Shown piece by piece: positions 10,066 through 20,676 of a DNA stretch of 64,000 bases. The DNA comes from Caecitellus pseudoparvulus (taxonomy: Eukaryota; Bigyra: Bicosoecida). The stretch spans positions 496,001 to 560,000 of the forward strand of contig CBFFRQ010000057.1 of NCBI GenBank assembly GCA_965644315.1. The letters run 5' to 3'. The notes beneath the pieces are model-generated. The model searched no databases. It was not told the origin of the DNA and worked only from the letters and a program-made list of their open reading frames with translations. A program made the translations under genes and the position numbers. Numbering within the stretch: position 1 is the stretch's first letter; each line of letters begins with the position of its first letter.

Positions 10066-12322
10066 ATGGCTGCGCTGCCGCCGAACGCGTACAGCCCGGC
10101 CCGGAGCCCGTCCAGGCCGCTGGCACGCGCCAACGTTCGCGTCCAGCGCCACGGCAGCAACGGCCAGGCCAGGAAGGCCCAAGACTTTGGTGTGTGCGAC
10201 ATCTCTTTCGATGCAGATGCTGCTGAACTCAGCATCACCACAGTGCTCGAGGGGAAGGCGCTTTTCCTACCCATGGAAGGTGGCGTGTCAGGTGCGCGAA
10301 GTGCCGCAGGGTAAACGCCTGCTGCACTCCAGCGCCCAGCAGCACCCCGCCCGCGCCCCTTGCAGTGGAAATGAAGATGGCACAGCAAGGCAAGATGTCC
10401 ATCATGTGCGTGGATAAGGTGCACGTGCCAGTCGCCAGTCGCACCCGCAGACAGGCCGCCTCCGTCTGCACAGCAGTGTCGCTGTGTCACTTGCCAGCAC
10501 CACGCCACCCAGCCCCCTGTCACAGACACCGGAAGCACTCCCTCGTCATCATGCTGGCCGGCAGTACACACTTTGAACTGGCCTGTGTGGCGTGTGCCAT
10601 GGCTGGGCGCCCCTTGCCTCGGAAGCTTCGGCGCAAGGCACGCACCGCCCCGTCGCCCACCCTGCTCCTGGCCTCGCCCACTGCGGCCGCGTCACGACCC
10701 AGGCCCCAGAGTGCCCCGACACCACCCGCTTCCGCTGCAGTGGAGCTGTCTGCGAGACAGAAGTCTGTCATTCGAGCCGTGCTTGCGGGCAAGTCTGTCT
10801 TCTTCACGGGGCCAGCTGGCAGTGGCAAGAGTTTGCTGTTGCGGCAGCTCATCCGCCGCCTGCCCCCCGCAACGACAGCAGTAACGGCTTCCACGGGCAT
10901 TGCCGCGTGCAACATCGGCGGCGTGACACTGCACTCGTGGGCAGGCATGGGTCGCGCGTACTCCAGCACCCCTGCTGCCGACATCGCCCGCGCCATCCGG
11001 CGAAGGCGGGATGTGCTGGGTCGCTGGCTTGCGACGCGGGTACTGGTGGTGGACGAGGTGTCCATGGTGGAGGGTCCCTTCCTGGACAAGCTGGAGGCGG
11101 TTGCACGCGAAGTGCGCTCCTCCTCGGCAGCCTTTGGCGGCATCCAGCTGGTGCTCGTGGGGGATTTCTACCAGCTCCCGCCTGTCGCGAGCAAAGCCGA
11201 GCAAGTGCCCTTTGCCTTCCAAGCGGCGGCGTGGAAGCGCTGCATCCAGCACAACATTCAGCTGACCGACGTTTTCCGGCAGGCCCACGGCGAGTTTGTG
11301 GACATCCTGAACGAAGCTCGGGAGGGCAGCGTGAGTGACTCGCCCGCTGGCCGGCCGCCGACGCACACCCCGCACTGCACGCACCCGCTGCGCCACAGAT
11401 TTCACCCGCATCTCTTGACGTGTTGAACTCGCGCTGGGGGGTTGCATTGGACTGCGCGGCGGCTGGCATTGCCGCCACCAAGCTCATGACGCATAAGGGT
11501 GATGTGGATGCCCGTAACGCCGCTCAGCTCAAGAGCTTGCCCGGGGAAGCGCTGTCCTTTGCCGCCGCCGATGTCGCCACCAGTGGGAAGCCGGGGCACT
11601 TGGCCATGCTGAAGGCGAACTGCCGTGCCAGGGACACACTCCTGCTCAAGGCAGGCGCACAAGTCATGCTGATCAAGAGCATTTCCCCGGCTGAAGGGCT
11701 GGTGAATGGGACGCGCGGCGTGGTGAAAGAGTTCACCAAGGGAGCCACTCCTCACCCTGTCGTGCAGTTTGGCAATGGAGTGCTCCGGACCATCAGGCCT
11801 GTGGACTGGAACGTGTCTGTGGGCGGCGCCACAGTTGCCACGCGGCGGCAGCTGCCGCTGGACCTTGCGTGGGCACTCAGCATCCACAAGTCACAAGGCA
11901 TGACCCTGGACGCTGTGGAGGTGTCTTTGGGCCGCGTGTTTGAGTGTGGACAGGCGTACGTCGCTCTGTCGCGGTGCAGGTCCTTGGAGGGCCTGAGCCT
12001 CGTGGACCGCATCACCGCTGACAGCATTCGAGCGCACCCCGACGTGCAAGCCTTCTACGCTCAGCTGCAGGGCGCAGAGGCCCTCCACACTGCGGAAGAG
12101 CACCCATCAGCTGAGCGTACGGCGGCCCCCAGCGATGTGCCGCAGGCCAAGGGCAAACGGACACACTCCGCACGAGTGGCCATGTCCCCGACAAAACCAC
12201 CGGCTGGCCGCGCCGCCCTGGCTCCCATCCAAGGCACAACATCGGGCACCACCCCGGAGAAGAAGCGCAGCTCTGTGGCCCCTCCCGAAGAATGCTCTGT
12301 GGCACGCACGCTGGTGCTCTGA
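10066..12322 (+). CDS. PIF1-family DNA helicase
   Basis: Model: exons 10066-10291, 10366-10405, 10526-11330 and 11399-12322, 664 residues. Helicase motifs: TGPAGSGKS (Walker A), TASTGIAACNIGGVTLHSWAG, VLVVDEVSMV (Walker B), GDFYQLPPV, DVFRQ, then after intron 3 LSIHKSQGMTLDAVEV and YVALSRCRSLEGL. PIF1 enzymes are 5'-3' helicases acting on G-quadruplexes, telomeres and mitochondrial DNA. Residues ~1-110 form an extra domain with beta-like strands that I do not recognise. The second intron is the least certain: donor GTGCGT at 10406 is the one that keeps phase with the acceptor at 10525. The C-terminus is Lys/Pro-rich. The stop is 15 bases from the stop of the convergent formin gene. Confidence 0.9.
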
Positions 12323-12337
12323 TGCATTGCCTGTCGT

Positions 12338-15300
12338 CTACTTGCGCTTGGCAGCGGCCATGGCAGCTTGTGCTGCTAGGGCAGCGCCCATTCCTCCCGC
12401 CGGGCCAGGCCCTCGCTTGGGGGTGGTCTTCTTGCCACTTGCACTGGCTGCTGCGGCTGCTGTGCCGCCACTGCCCCCGCCCTTGTCCTCCTTCTTCCGC
12501 AGCTCAGCAACCTCCCGCGCGCCACGCTGCAGCTTGCGTCCAAAGTCCGCCAAGATCGCGAAGAACCCGTCGCTGTCCATCTTCTTGGGGTCTTCGCCAT
12601 ACCCTCGCACGACAGCCACGAGCAGAGCGCGCAAGCTGCTCACCTGCTTGAACACTGACCCAAGTGCCTCCTCCGCATCCTCCACGAACGGCTGCACAAC
12701 CTCCGGCAACTTGTCCTCAGCAGGGTGCCCTCCTGCCTTGCGCGCAGCCTGGACGCTGTCCACCACCTTGGACGTAGCCTTCAGCGCCGCCCGCAGCTGC
12801 TCAGCATCCCCTGCCAGGTTCCCGAGGGACGCATCCCCCACGGCACGCACGATCCCCAGGCTGCGCAGCACTGCTGCCAGCAGGGACAGCCCTTCCCCAC
12901 CGGCAGCCTGGGACAGGTCTGCGAGGGAGGGCGTGCACTTGGACAGCGCCATGGGCGGCACCTTGTCCATCTTCAGCACAGCCTTGAGAGGGTCTGCGTC
13001 ACCGCCCTCAACTGTCGGCAGCGGGCGTAGCTTGTACTCGTCTGCGCTGGCAGCAGTGAGGCTGCACAGGTGCTCTGCCAGGAAATGCATGAGTGTGCGA
13101 CTAGGGTCGTTGGACTTGATGGATGCCATCTTGGCGAGGGAGTCTAACTTGAACCCGTACGCGCTGCCGCGTGAGGTGGAGGCATTCATGTAGTTGCCCA
13201 GCTTCAGCACCAGGCGCAGCAGCTCCAGGAACGCCGGCGAGCACGCCACCTCCCGCACAGCCGCCTGCACCGTCCCCAGGCCCTCCCCGATCTTCGGGAT
13301 GGCCGTGTCGAATGCACGCATGGTGCCGAGGCAGGACAGGCGGCCTTGCAGCTGGGGCAGCGTGGACAGCTGGTACATGAACATGTCCAGCTTCGGCATC
13401 TTGGCGTCGGGGGCCTTGTTGGCGATGGCGTCCTGCAGCATGATGGCTTCCTCAGACGTTGGCATGAGCGAACCCAGCACGCCACACAGCTCGCTGCCCA
13501 GCTTCGCAGAGTCCATGGCAAAGGCAGCCTCCTTGAGCTGCGCGAAGGTCAGGCGCACTCTGGCCACCGCGATGCCGCAGTTTTGCTGCCGCTTCCCGTC
13601 CAGCACAGACACCATCTTTGGCTTGCCGCTGGGCTTGCTGCTGGCGCTGCCCTTGGCTTTGTCTGTTGCTGCTGGTGCGGCCTCTCTCGAAAACAGCTCC
13701 ACGAGCTGAGAACCTGCCACCTCCACCCCCTCGTCATCGATGCCTTCAAAAATGGTGTTGTCAATCTTCTTGTCAGGGATCTTCGTCCAGAAGAAGGGTT
13801 TCATGTCCTTCTCTGGGACCTCTGCCTTCTTCACAGGGCGCTTCCGGGTTGACTTCTTGCTTCCCGGACCCGACACGCCTGGCCCTGCGACACCTGGCCC
13901 TTTCACTTTCACACCTCCTGCTCCTGCCGGTCGCGGGCCTGCTCCTGCCGGTCGTGGACCTGCTCCTGCCGGACGCGGACCAGCGCCGCCAGGCCGTGGG
14001 CCAGCACTGCCACCAGGCCGTGGGCCAGCACTACCACCAGGCCGTGGGCCAGCACTGCCACCAGGCCGAGGACCAGCGCCACCAGGCCGTGGGCCAGCAC
14101 TGCCACCAGGCCGAGGACCAGCGCCACCAGGCCGTGGGCCAGCACTGCCACCAGGCCGTGGGCCAGCACTGCCACCAGGCCGTGGGCCAGCACTGCCACC
14201 AGGCCGTGGGCCAGCACTGCCACCGGGTCGAGGACCAGCGCCACCAGGCCGTGGGCCAGCACTGCCACCGGGTCGAGGACCAGCGCCACCAGGCCGTGGG
14301 CCAGCACTGCCACTCGGTTGCGCAGCAGAGCCGCTTGATTGTGCTGCAGTAGCGGCTGCCAGCTGTGCTTTCAGCTCAGCAACCTGCTTCTTGAGAGCAG
14401 CTTCAGCCTCAGACACAGCCGGCTGCGGTGATGGAACAGGTGCTGCTGCAAGTTGCTCTTTCAAGGCCTTCACTTCCGCTTGCAGTTCCTGCACTTGGCT
14501 GGCTGCCTCTGCCGCTTGCGTTGACGCTTCACTTTCAGCGGCTGCCTCTGCGGCTTGCGTTGACGTTTCGCTTTCAGCGGCTGCCTCTGCCGCTTGCGCC
14601 TTTGCCTGCTCCAGAGCGGCCTGTTGCTCAGCGAGCTCGGCCCGCAGAGCATCACTTGCCTTCCCAGCAGCTTCAAGTTGCTCTTGGAGCTGCTGCAAGT
14701 CAGCTGCAGCGGAGGCGGCACTTGTCTCTGAGGCAGCCTTGGCCTGTGTGGCTTCGAGCAGCGACTCGTGCAGTGACTCCACCTGCTGCTTCAAGGTGGA
14801 GTTCTCAGCGATCAGGTTGGCGTTGGCCACCTTGTCACTGGCACCTGCTGGCCTAGCGGCCACTGTGCCGCGACGCACCACGACCTGGGCTGCATCTGCC
14901 GCTGCCTCAGCGGCCGCCGCCCGCTGCTCGGCATCCGCTGCAGTCTCCGCGGCCGCCTCCGCCTCCTCCACTGCCGCCTGGGCCGCTGCCTCCGCCTCCG
15001 CCTGCGCTTGCTGCGCGGAAGCCAGGGCAGCCTCCAGCTCCTCCACACGTGCCTGCAGCTCCTCTGCTTCTGACTGGCCCGAGGCAGCCTCCAGCTCCTC
15101 CACCCTCCTTCGCGACGCCTGCAGCATGGGGCGCAGGGCTTCCAACTCCTCCTTCAACTCATCAAACTCCGCTTGGCTAGGCCCACTGGAAGCGGCAGTC
15201 GCCGGTGCAGGGGAGGCTGGCGCGGGAGGTGGGCTGGAGGGCGGCGGCAGCACGCTCCCCTCGTCGGCTGCAGCAGGCGGAGGGGCGGCCTCGTCACCGG

Positions 15301-16101
15301 CTGCGCCGTCGCTGTCTTCCCCGCCCTCTGCCACGGATGCAGGACGAGGCGTGGTGCGAGTGCCGTCTCCGAGGCGCCGCATGGCCTGCGCCTGGCTGGA
15401 GGCGAGGGTCATGGCCAGCGACTCCCGGCGTTTCCACGTGGACTTCGTGTGGCGGGCCCGCGCCTTGTCCTCCACGGACATGCCCTTGCCTAGGCCAGCA
15501 CCAGAACGAAGGCTCGGCTTGGACAGTTCTTGCTGTGCCTCGACGCGTGCCTTGAGCGCGGAGATCCACGCCAGTAGCTCCTCCCTGTCCCGCGTTGCAG
15601 TGCTGAGGGTGAAGGTGCGAACTGGAGTGGTCAAGTCAAAGGCCAGGCCCGGGGGGTTCTTCGCCTCTTTGTTCTCTTCCACTGACAACACGATGGTGAG
15701 GTCAATGGAGCCGGTGGGTGCCCCTGCCACCTCCGTTTCGCTCTTGTAGTATGCCAGCACATCGTCTGCTGGGTCCAGCACAAACCACCGCTTCTGGTAG
15801 TGCGCGCTCTTGTTGAAGACTCCCTTCATAGCCTTGCCGAAGGACGCCACGCCACGCATGAGAGACCGCTCTTTGTCTGTGTCTGTCGCACGGGGTGCTC
15901 GCTTGAACAGATAGCCCTGCATGATCAGCGGAGTGAGCGGGTGGGCAGTGCTTGAAGGCTGACGAAGTGGACGAAGCGGCCTAGTGCCCTGCGGAGGCGT
16001 CAGCGCACCTGCAGCATGCCACGCTGTGCCATCATTGCAAAAGGCTGCTTCATCTCGAACTGGGCGGACTTCGTCCTCGTTGAAGGCCCGTCAGACGCCA
16101 T
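12338..16101 (-). CDS. Formin with N-terminal PH domain
   Basis: Exon 1 16009-16101 (MASDGPST...RGMLQ) and exon 2 12338-15916 join in phase 0 to 1223 residues. The join gives RGMLQ-GYLFKR, the proper beginning of a PH domain (residues ~28-160; WFVLDPADDVLAYYK). Then come a Ser/Pro linker, a long Ala/Glu/Gln coiled coil (~270-540), a repeated GGAGPRP/GGSAGPRP stretch (~563-700) in the place of FH1, and an FH2 domain (~740-1150) with KPFFWTKIP, GNYMNASTSRGSAYGFKLDSL and TLMHFLAEHL. FH2 domains nucleate and elongate actin filaments; PH suggests phosphoinositide-membrane recruitment. FH1 normally holds long Pro runs for profilin; here single Pro residues occur every 7-8 residues. The ATG at 15922 lies just inside the intron and is not the start. 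Confidence 0.88.
13976..14320 (-). repeat. 21/24-bp tandem repeat coding (GGSA)GPRP units in formin
   Basis: On the plus strand, units such as GGGCCAGCACTGCCACCAGG (24-base unit) and a 21-base variant alternate over about 345 bases. On the coding (minus) strand they give GGSAGPRP and GGAGPRP. Copies are nearly identical, so length variation by slippage or unequal exchange is likely. Confidence 0.9.
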
Positions 16102-16420
16102 GGCGAAGTACACAAGCCCTGGACACCTTCACCACGCCTACTCAAGGTTGCCTGCGCCTCGACACAACCGCGCTGGCTGCCGTCCTGCAAGGTACAGACC
16201 AAGCCAATGACACACCCTCTATCCGAAGAGAGCGTGGGGAGTTGGATTTTGCGTGGACCTGCGGGTCTGCGTCAGTCCCGCCGGGTTTGGCTCTGGCCCA
16301 GCGTGCTGCTTCGCCTGGCGAGTGCCAAACCTCCCCGAGCGGCTGCAGCCCCTGCCTCACCCACACAGCCCTGGATACCAGCACAAGGCAAGTGAATCAA
16401 GCATGAACAGCCTGGCCGCC
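16102..16420. other. Intergenic region between formin 5' end and SLX9 3' end
   Basis: About 320 bases. Short open frames are present on both strands but none shows similarity or splice support. It should contain the formin promoter (minus strand). No ATTTCCGCA element was seen. Confidence 0.5.
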
Positions 16421-17153
16421 TCAGTACCCTGCCCGGGCCGCTGCTGCCCGCCTGTGCTCCCTGCTGCTCCCGCCTGCCTTGGCACGCCGCACTCTGCCCC
16501 GTGTCGCTGCAGCCTGCTGCCCGCCGCGGGCCTTCTTGCGCTGCCCAGGAACTGCCTGCCCTGCTGCCTTGCGGCGAGAGACATATGGAGCAGCGCTCAT
16601 GTGCTGCACCTTGCGCAGCCCGGTGCCCTGGTTGTCCTGGCTGGGGCTGGGGGCCCCGGCTGACAGGCCAGTCAGCGGCGCAGAAGGGCCGTTGGCAGCT
16701 TCCAGGTGTTTCTGCAGGGCAATGTAGGGAGATGCCTGGTACTGGGCCAATGAGGCGATGTTGGCCAGCCGGCTGGCTTCAGAGGCTGCAGCAGCTCGCA
16801 GCGCCTTGGATGCGTTGCGAGGAGCCTTCAAGGGAACAGCCACCTTGCCGTCGCCAGTGCCGAGGGCAGCCGCGACAGCCTGCATGGCATCTTCCATGGA
16901 CGTTGTCTGTGTGTCTTGCTTGCCTTTGGCAGCTCCTAGCATGGCCTGCTTGCGCAGGGTGCGAGCGTGCCTCCGCCGAGCAGCGTTGCTCATTCTTGTG
17001 AACCCCGAGTCTGCACCGCGCAACCGAGCAACACACATGCAAAGGCGCAGACGACGGCAGCGCTGCTAACGGCGCACCTGCTTCAATGCCTGCCCCATTC
17101 GTGGAGGCTGGCGGGGCCCTGACGCGCTGCCGCTCACGGACGTCCTTCGGCAT
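16421..17153 (-). CDS. SLX9/FAM207-like ribosome biogenesis protein
   Basis: Exon 1 17078-17153 and exon 2 16421-17010, 221 residues, intron 67 nt (GTGCGC...GTGCAG). The protein is short and very basic: TRMSNAARRRHARTLRKQAML near the start, then SLANIASLAQYQASPYIALQKHLEAA-like sequence (residues ~103-126), which resembles the conserved SLX9/FAM207 segment with a late 'F/Y..SP...I..HL' pattern. The tail is Arg/Lys/Ala-rich. SLX9 in yeast binds pre-40S particles. The assignment rests on the length, charge and this one segment. A divergent region separates it from MOB1, and an ATTTCCGCA element lies 19 bases upstream of its ATG but on the opposite strand. Confidence 0.6.
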
Positions 17154-17593
17154 GTCCAGCAAAATGTTCCAATTTCCGCACACAACACAAGTGGTGGTCG
17201 AGTGGGCGATGCGGTGCCTGGGGCAACTTCCCGTGCATGTGGTAGTGACACTCCACGTGGACTGAGTTTTTGGGCGCTCACTTGGCGCTAAGGGTTTGTG
17301 TCTGGGGACGAGCCCCCCCCCCCTGCGAAGGATTGGCACAGGTTGACTGCACAGCTTCTCCACTTCACACGAGCAGGCACCAGTTCGACAAAAACAAGAG
17401 TGCAAAAAGCAGTATTGGTTTTGCTTTATGCGCACTGGCACACGCCTTTTCATGTCGTGGGCTTTGCACAACCAGGCACTACAGATCAAGCGTTTCTCCG
17501 CCGGCTTAGTGCTCCACCACGCCAGAATCTGCGGACCCGCCGCGCCAGAAGCTGAGGGAGCTGTTGTGGACCCTTCAACTCAGTAGTTTCAAT
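17154..17593. other. Divergent intergenic region between SLX9-like gene and MOB1
   Basis: About 440 bases holding the promoters of both genes. An ATTTCCGCA element is near its left end at 17172-17180. No convincing coding exon was found; a non-coding 5' exon of MOB1 here is possible. Confidence 0.5.
17172..17180 (+). promoter_or_regulatory. ATTTCCGCA element in the SLX9-like/MOB1 divergent region
   Basis: The context TCCAATTTCCGCACACAAC is the same extended form as at METTL5. It is in the MOB1 orientation, but over 400 bases from the predicted MOB1 ATG. Confidence 0.35.
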
Positions 17594-18389
17594 ATGCTTG
17601 GGTGGCTGATGGGGTGCGTTGAACTCCCGAACAGCCAAGTCTTGTTGGCCGCACGTCCCTCCACTTTGACTGGCTCTCCCCGTCCGCAGCACCAGCTCAG
17701 ACAAAAACAAAACCTACAAGCCCCTGAAGCACCACAAGCAAGGAACCAAGCGGTTTGACTTGCACAAGACTGCAGTCCAGACCTTGGGTTCCGGGGACAT
17801 GCGCCTGGCCGTGCAGCGGCCAGAGGGCGAGGATGAGCACGAGTGGATGGCGGTGCACACTGTGGACTGCTACAATGAGTTGAGCCTGCTGGTGGGCGCC
17901 ATTGTGGAGCAGTTGACGGAGGACCGCTTCCCCAAGATGCGAGTGAAGGGCAACGAGTACCGGTGGGCAGACTCGCAGCACCCCACCCCCATCGCTGTGT
18001 CAGCGCCAGCCTACTTTGACTACGTGCTGACTTGGGTGCAGGCCAACATCAATGACGAGGCCATTTTCCCCGTGTCCGTGGACGTGTCCTTCCCTGCGAA
18101 CTTCAAAGAGACGGTGTCCTCCATGTTCCGTCGCATGTTCCGGCTGTACGCCTTCCTCTACGACCAGCTGTACGACGACTTCAAGGCCATCATGGTGGAC
18201 GGCCCCGAGGGCGACCAAGCCCCTGCCAGTGCACACCTGAACACCTGCTTCAAGCACTTTCTGTACTTCACCCTGGAATTCGACTTGGTGTCTGACGAGG
18301 AGCTGTCCGTCATGCAGGACCTCATCGACGCCATCCTCGCGAAGGACGGCATGTCTGTCTCCACCGCAGCGGCTGCAGCTGGCACCTGA
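17594..18389 (+). CDS. MOB1: MOB1-family kinase coactivator lacking the zinc cysteines
   Basis: Exon 1 17594-17613 (MLGWLMG) and exon 2 17690-18389, 239 residues. Matches MOB1 throughout: DKNKTYKPLKHHKQGTKRFDL, TLGSGDMRLAV, PEGEDEHEWMAVHTVD, YRWADSQHPTPIAVSAPAYFDY, AHLNTCFKHFLYF and EFDLVSDEEL. MOB1 proteins bind and activate NDR/LATS kinases in Hippo and mitotic-exit pathways. Usual MOB1 binds zinc through two Cys in a TEFCTEASCP-type segment and two His. Here the segment is VEQLTEDRFPKM, so both Cys are replaced (Leu, Phe), while the His pair is kept. The tiny first exon is supported by phase and by the hydrophobic MOB1-like start. The stop is 39 bases from the stop of the convergent Sel1 gene. 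Confidence 0.92.
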
Positions 18390-18428
18390 CCCCCACCCTG
18401 AAATGCACATGCGTGGCAGAGGCGGGCC

Positions 18429-19550
18429 TCACCCACTAGCCCCGGAGCGCTCTTTTTTGCCAGTGGCCATTGCTTGAGCAAGCCTCTGCTGGCCTCGGAG
18501 CGCGGCTTGGGCGGCTTCTCGCATTGCAGCCGAATCACTGCCTGCCGCCTGCGCCGCAGGAACCAAGAACGCCCCCGCCTCACCTTGCACGACGACAGAG
18601 CCGGCATCCTGCAGGACTTGAAGTTTGGCCTTGTCGGCACCCCACGCTACCCTTGCTGTGGACTGCTTCATGGTCGCGTCTGCTTCGTCCAGAAATGCAC
18701 GAAGCTCAGCGGCTGCGCTGGCTGCCTGCCCTGCCATGTGGTGCCCAGACGCTGCTGCGGCGCTGAACAGGCGCAGTGCTGCAGAGTAGTCCAGCTGCAC
18801 GCCTTGTCCGTGGAGGTGCATGGTGCCGAGGAAGTACTGCGAGCCGCCATGCCCGTGCTGCTCAACCGCTTGCGAAAACAGCGCAGCCGCAGCCTCGTGA
18901 CTCTGCTCCACGCCCCGCCCATACGCTTTCAACAAGCCCAGATGATACAATGACTCGGCGTGCCCGAGTCGTGCAGCCTTGGCATACGCCTCGGCCGCAC
19001 CAGCCCAATCAGCTGTACCTCCCAGCCCGTACTCCTGCATCAGCCCGAGGTAGTGCCAGCCTTGCCCAGCGCCGCCCTCCCCTGCCTCGCGAAACACCGC
19101 CCGAGCTTGTACGTGGAGAGGGCTTCCTGCTGTTTTCGAACCCTCACGGTAAAGCAACTCCCCGTACCGCCAAGCAGCCTCTGCACTGCCAGCATCCGCA
19201 GCGGCTTTCAACCACGCTTTCGCGGCGGCTGATGACCCAGCCTGCTGCAAGATCATGCCAAGGTTACCTGCAGCAAGGGCATGGCCCTGATCTGCAGCTT
19301 TTCGAAACCATTGCGTGGCCTCATGTGGCTTGGCTGTCACTCCATGCCCGTAGAACAGTGCGACACCGTACATGTACTGGGCCTCTGCGTTGCCAGCCAG
19401 CGCAGCGTGGTGCAGACTGAAAATGCGCTCGGATGAGACACCCTCCAGCCCCAGCGTGGTGTCAGGCAACAAAGGCTGTGCGCTGAGTGCGCTACTGCGA
19501 CAGCACAGCACCGCCATGCAGCCCCAAGCGAGAAACAAGCGGTGCATCAT
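18429..19550 (-). CDS. Secreted or ER-lumenal Sel1-repeat protein
   Basis: Single exon, 373 residues. The start MMHRLFLAWGCMAVLCCRSSALSA is a clear signal peptide. Sel1-like repeats follow from about residue 45: GNAEAQYMYGVALFYGHGV, WFRKAADQGHALAAGNLGMI, WLKAAADAGSAEAAWRYGELL, GWHYLGLMQEYGLG, AYAKAARLGHAESLYHLGLL and GGSQYFLGTMHLHGQGV. Sel1 repeats are alpha-solenoids acting as scaffolds; SEL1L/HRD3 does this in ER-associated degradation, but no membrane anchor is seen here, so I do not call it HRD3. The last ~100 residues are Ala/Gln-rich helical. An ATTTCCGCA element lies 11 bases upstream of the ATG in sense orientation, which supports this start. Confidence 0.85.
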   Translation of the reverse strand: MMHRLFLAWGCMAVLCCRSSALSAQPLLPDTTLGLEGVSSERIFSLHHAALAGNAEAQYMYGVALFYGHGVTAKPHEATQWFRKAADQGHALAAGNLGMILQQAGSSAAAKAWLKAAADAGSAEAAWRYGELLYREGSKTAGSPLHVQARAVFREAGEGGAGQGWHYLGLMQEYGLGGTADWAGAAEAYAKAARLGHAESLYHLGLLKAYGRGVEQSHEAAAALFSQAVEQHGHGGSQYFLGTMHLHGQGVQLDYSAALRLFSAAAASGHHMAGQAASAAAELRAFLDEADATMKQSTARVAWGADKAKLQVLQDAGSVVVQGEAGAFLVPAAQAAGSDSAAMREAAQAALRGQQRLAQAMATGKKERSGASG

Positions 19551-19561
19551 CCCGCTGCAGC

Positions 19562-19570
19562 TGCGGAAAT
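19562..19570 (-). promoter_or_regulatory. ATTTCCGCA element upstream of the Sel1 gene
   Basis: On the minus strand the sequence reads CCGATTTCCGCAGCTGCAGC just before the Sel1 ATG at 19550, in the same orientation as the gene. Confidence 0.45.
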
Positions 19571-19702
19571 CGGACCCGGCGCCTCAAACACCCCAACCAA
19601 TGCAAGCAAGGAAAGGCGCCTGGAAGCCCCGGTGTCCCTTCAGTGTCGGTCATGTGAGCGATCAGCGCCACGCGGCGGCATGTGTGAATTGCACAGCCAG
19701 GC

Positions 19703-20676
19703 TCAAGCCAGGTGCTTGCCAAAGAAGCCCAGCAGGTGGCCCCAGGCGGCATTGATGGCAGTGGGGTTGTGGGAAGGACGCCCAAGCTTCTCATTCAGCT
19801 CCTTGCCAACTGGCGTGGAGTTCATGAAGCCATGCCCCACACCTTCGTGAGAAACCAGCTCGAACTCCACGCCGGCCTTCTCCAGCTTGCCCTTGAGGGT
19901 CTCCACAGCAGTGGGGTCTGAGAACCCCTGCAGGTCATCCTCACTGCCGAACTGACCCAGGACAGGGACCTTGATGGTGGACACGTCGGCAAGTCCGTCG
20001 GGCGGAGTTCCATAGAAGGGTGCGGAAGCCACGATGTCGGGGCACAGGGTGGCACTGGCCAGGGCCAGCGCGCCGCCCATGCAGAAACCAGTCACGCCCA
20101 CCTTCTCCGCTCCACCCTCCTTCAGGTGCTTGGCAGCACCGGCAATCTGTAGAAAGCGCGCAGTGTCGGCGGCCGTGGCGGGTTGGCCGTGCGTGCACTT
20201 GGCGGGGTGGAAACACGTACGTCCTGTACGGCGCCAGGCCAGTCCAGCCCTGTCATGGTGTGCTCCGCCTCCTTCGCATCGAGGGTCAACTTGCCCCTGT
20301 ACAGGTCTGGAATGAGCACTCGGTAGCCTGCATGGGACAAGGCGAATCAGTCCAAGTGCGGCACGAGGCTTGTGCAGGCGGGCAGCCCAACCTCCGCACC
20401 TTGCTGGGCGATGTAGTCTGCCTGCGCCTTGCAGTCATCGGTGACTCCCCACCATTCCTGGATGACAATCACCGCCCCCTTGGCGTCTGTGCTGCCGAAA
20501 GCAAGTCCAGGCACTTCCGTGCTGCCATCTGGGCGGGTCCATGTCACTGCCGTCCCTGCAGCGGCTTCTGTTGCCGGCACTGTCGTGCTTGACGCTGCCA
20601 TGGCTCCTTTGGGAATGTGGCACAGGAAGCAGCGGGAGGAGGCTCGGACGAAGCGGGCTGAGCTGGATGCGAGCAT
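19703..20676 (-). CDS. Dienelactone hydrolase-family protein
   Basis: Exons 20400-20676, 20221-20327 and 19703-20146 give 275 residues; introns 72 and 74 nt. It is an alpha/beta hydrolase of the dienelactone hydrolase (carboxymethylenebutenolidase) family: VIVIQEWWGVTD, GYRVLIPDLYRGK, nucleophile motif GVTGFCMGGA (Cys), acid GSEDDLQG and His in EGVGHGFM. The Cys-Asp-His triad is intact. The family hydrolyses cyclic ester lactones; the physiological substrate in eukaryotes is mostly unknown. The first ~28 residues (MLASSSARFVRASSRCFLC) look like a mitochondrial targeting peptide; a second Met at residue 26 could start a cytosolic form. Confidence 0.9.

Noticed and set aside
13740-15749. A 669-codon plus-strand open frame across the formin gene
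   Set aside because: It is antisense to a protein with clear PH and FH2 domains. Its Pro/Ala/Ser composition is what GC-rich antisense of a repeat and coiled coil gives, and it has no similarity.
15917-15922. ATG at 15922 as the formin start
   Set aside because: It is part of the acceptor sequence ATCATGCAG. Splicing to exon 1 at 16009-16101 gives a complete PH-domain start.
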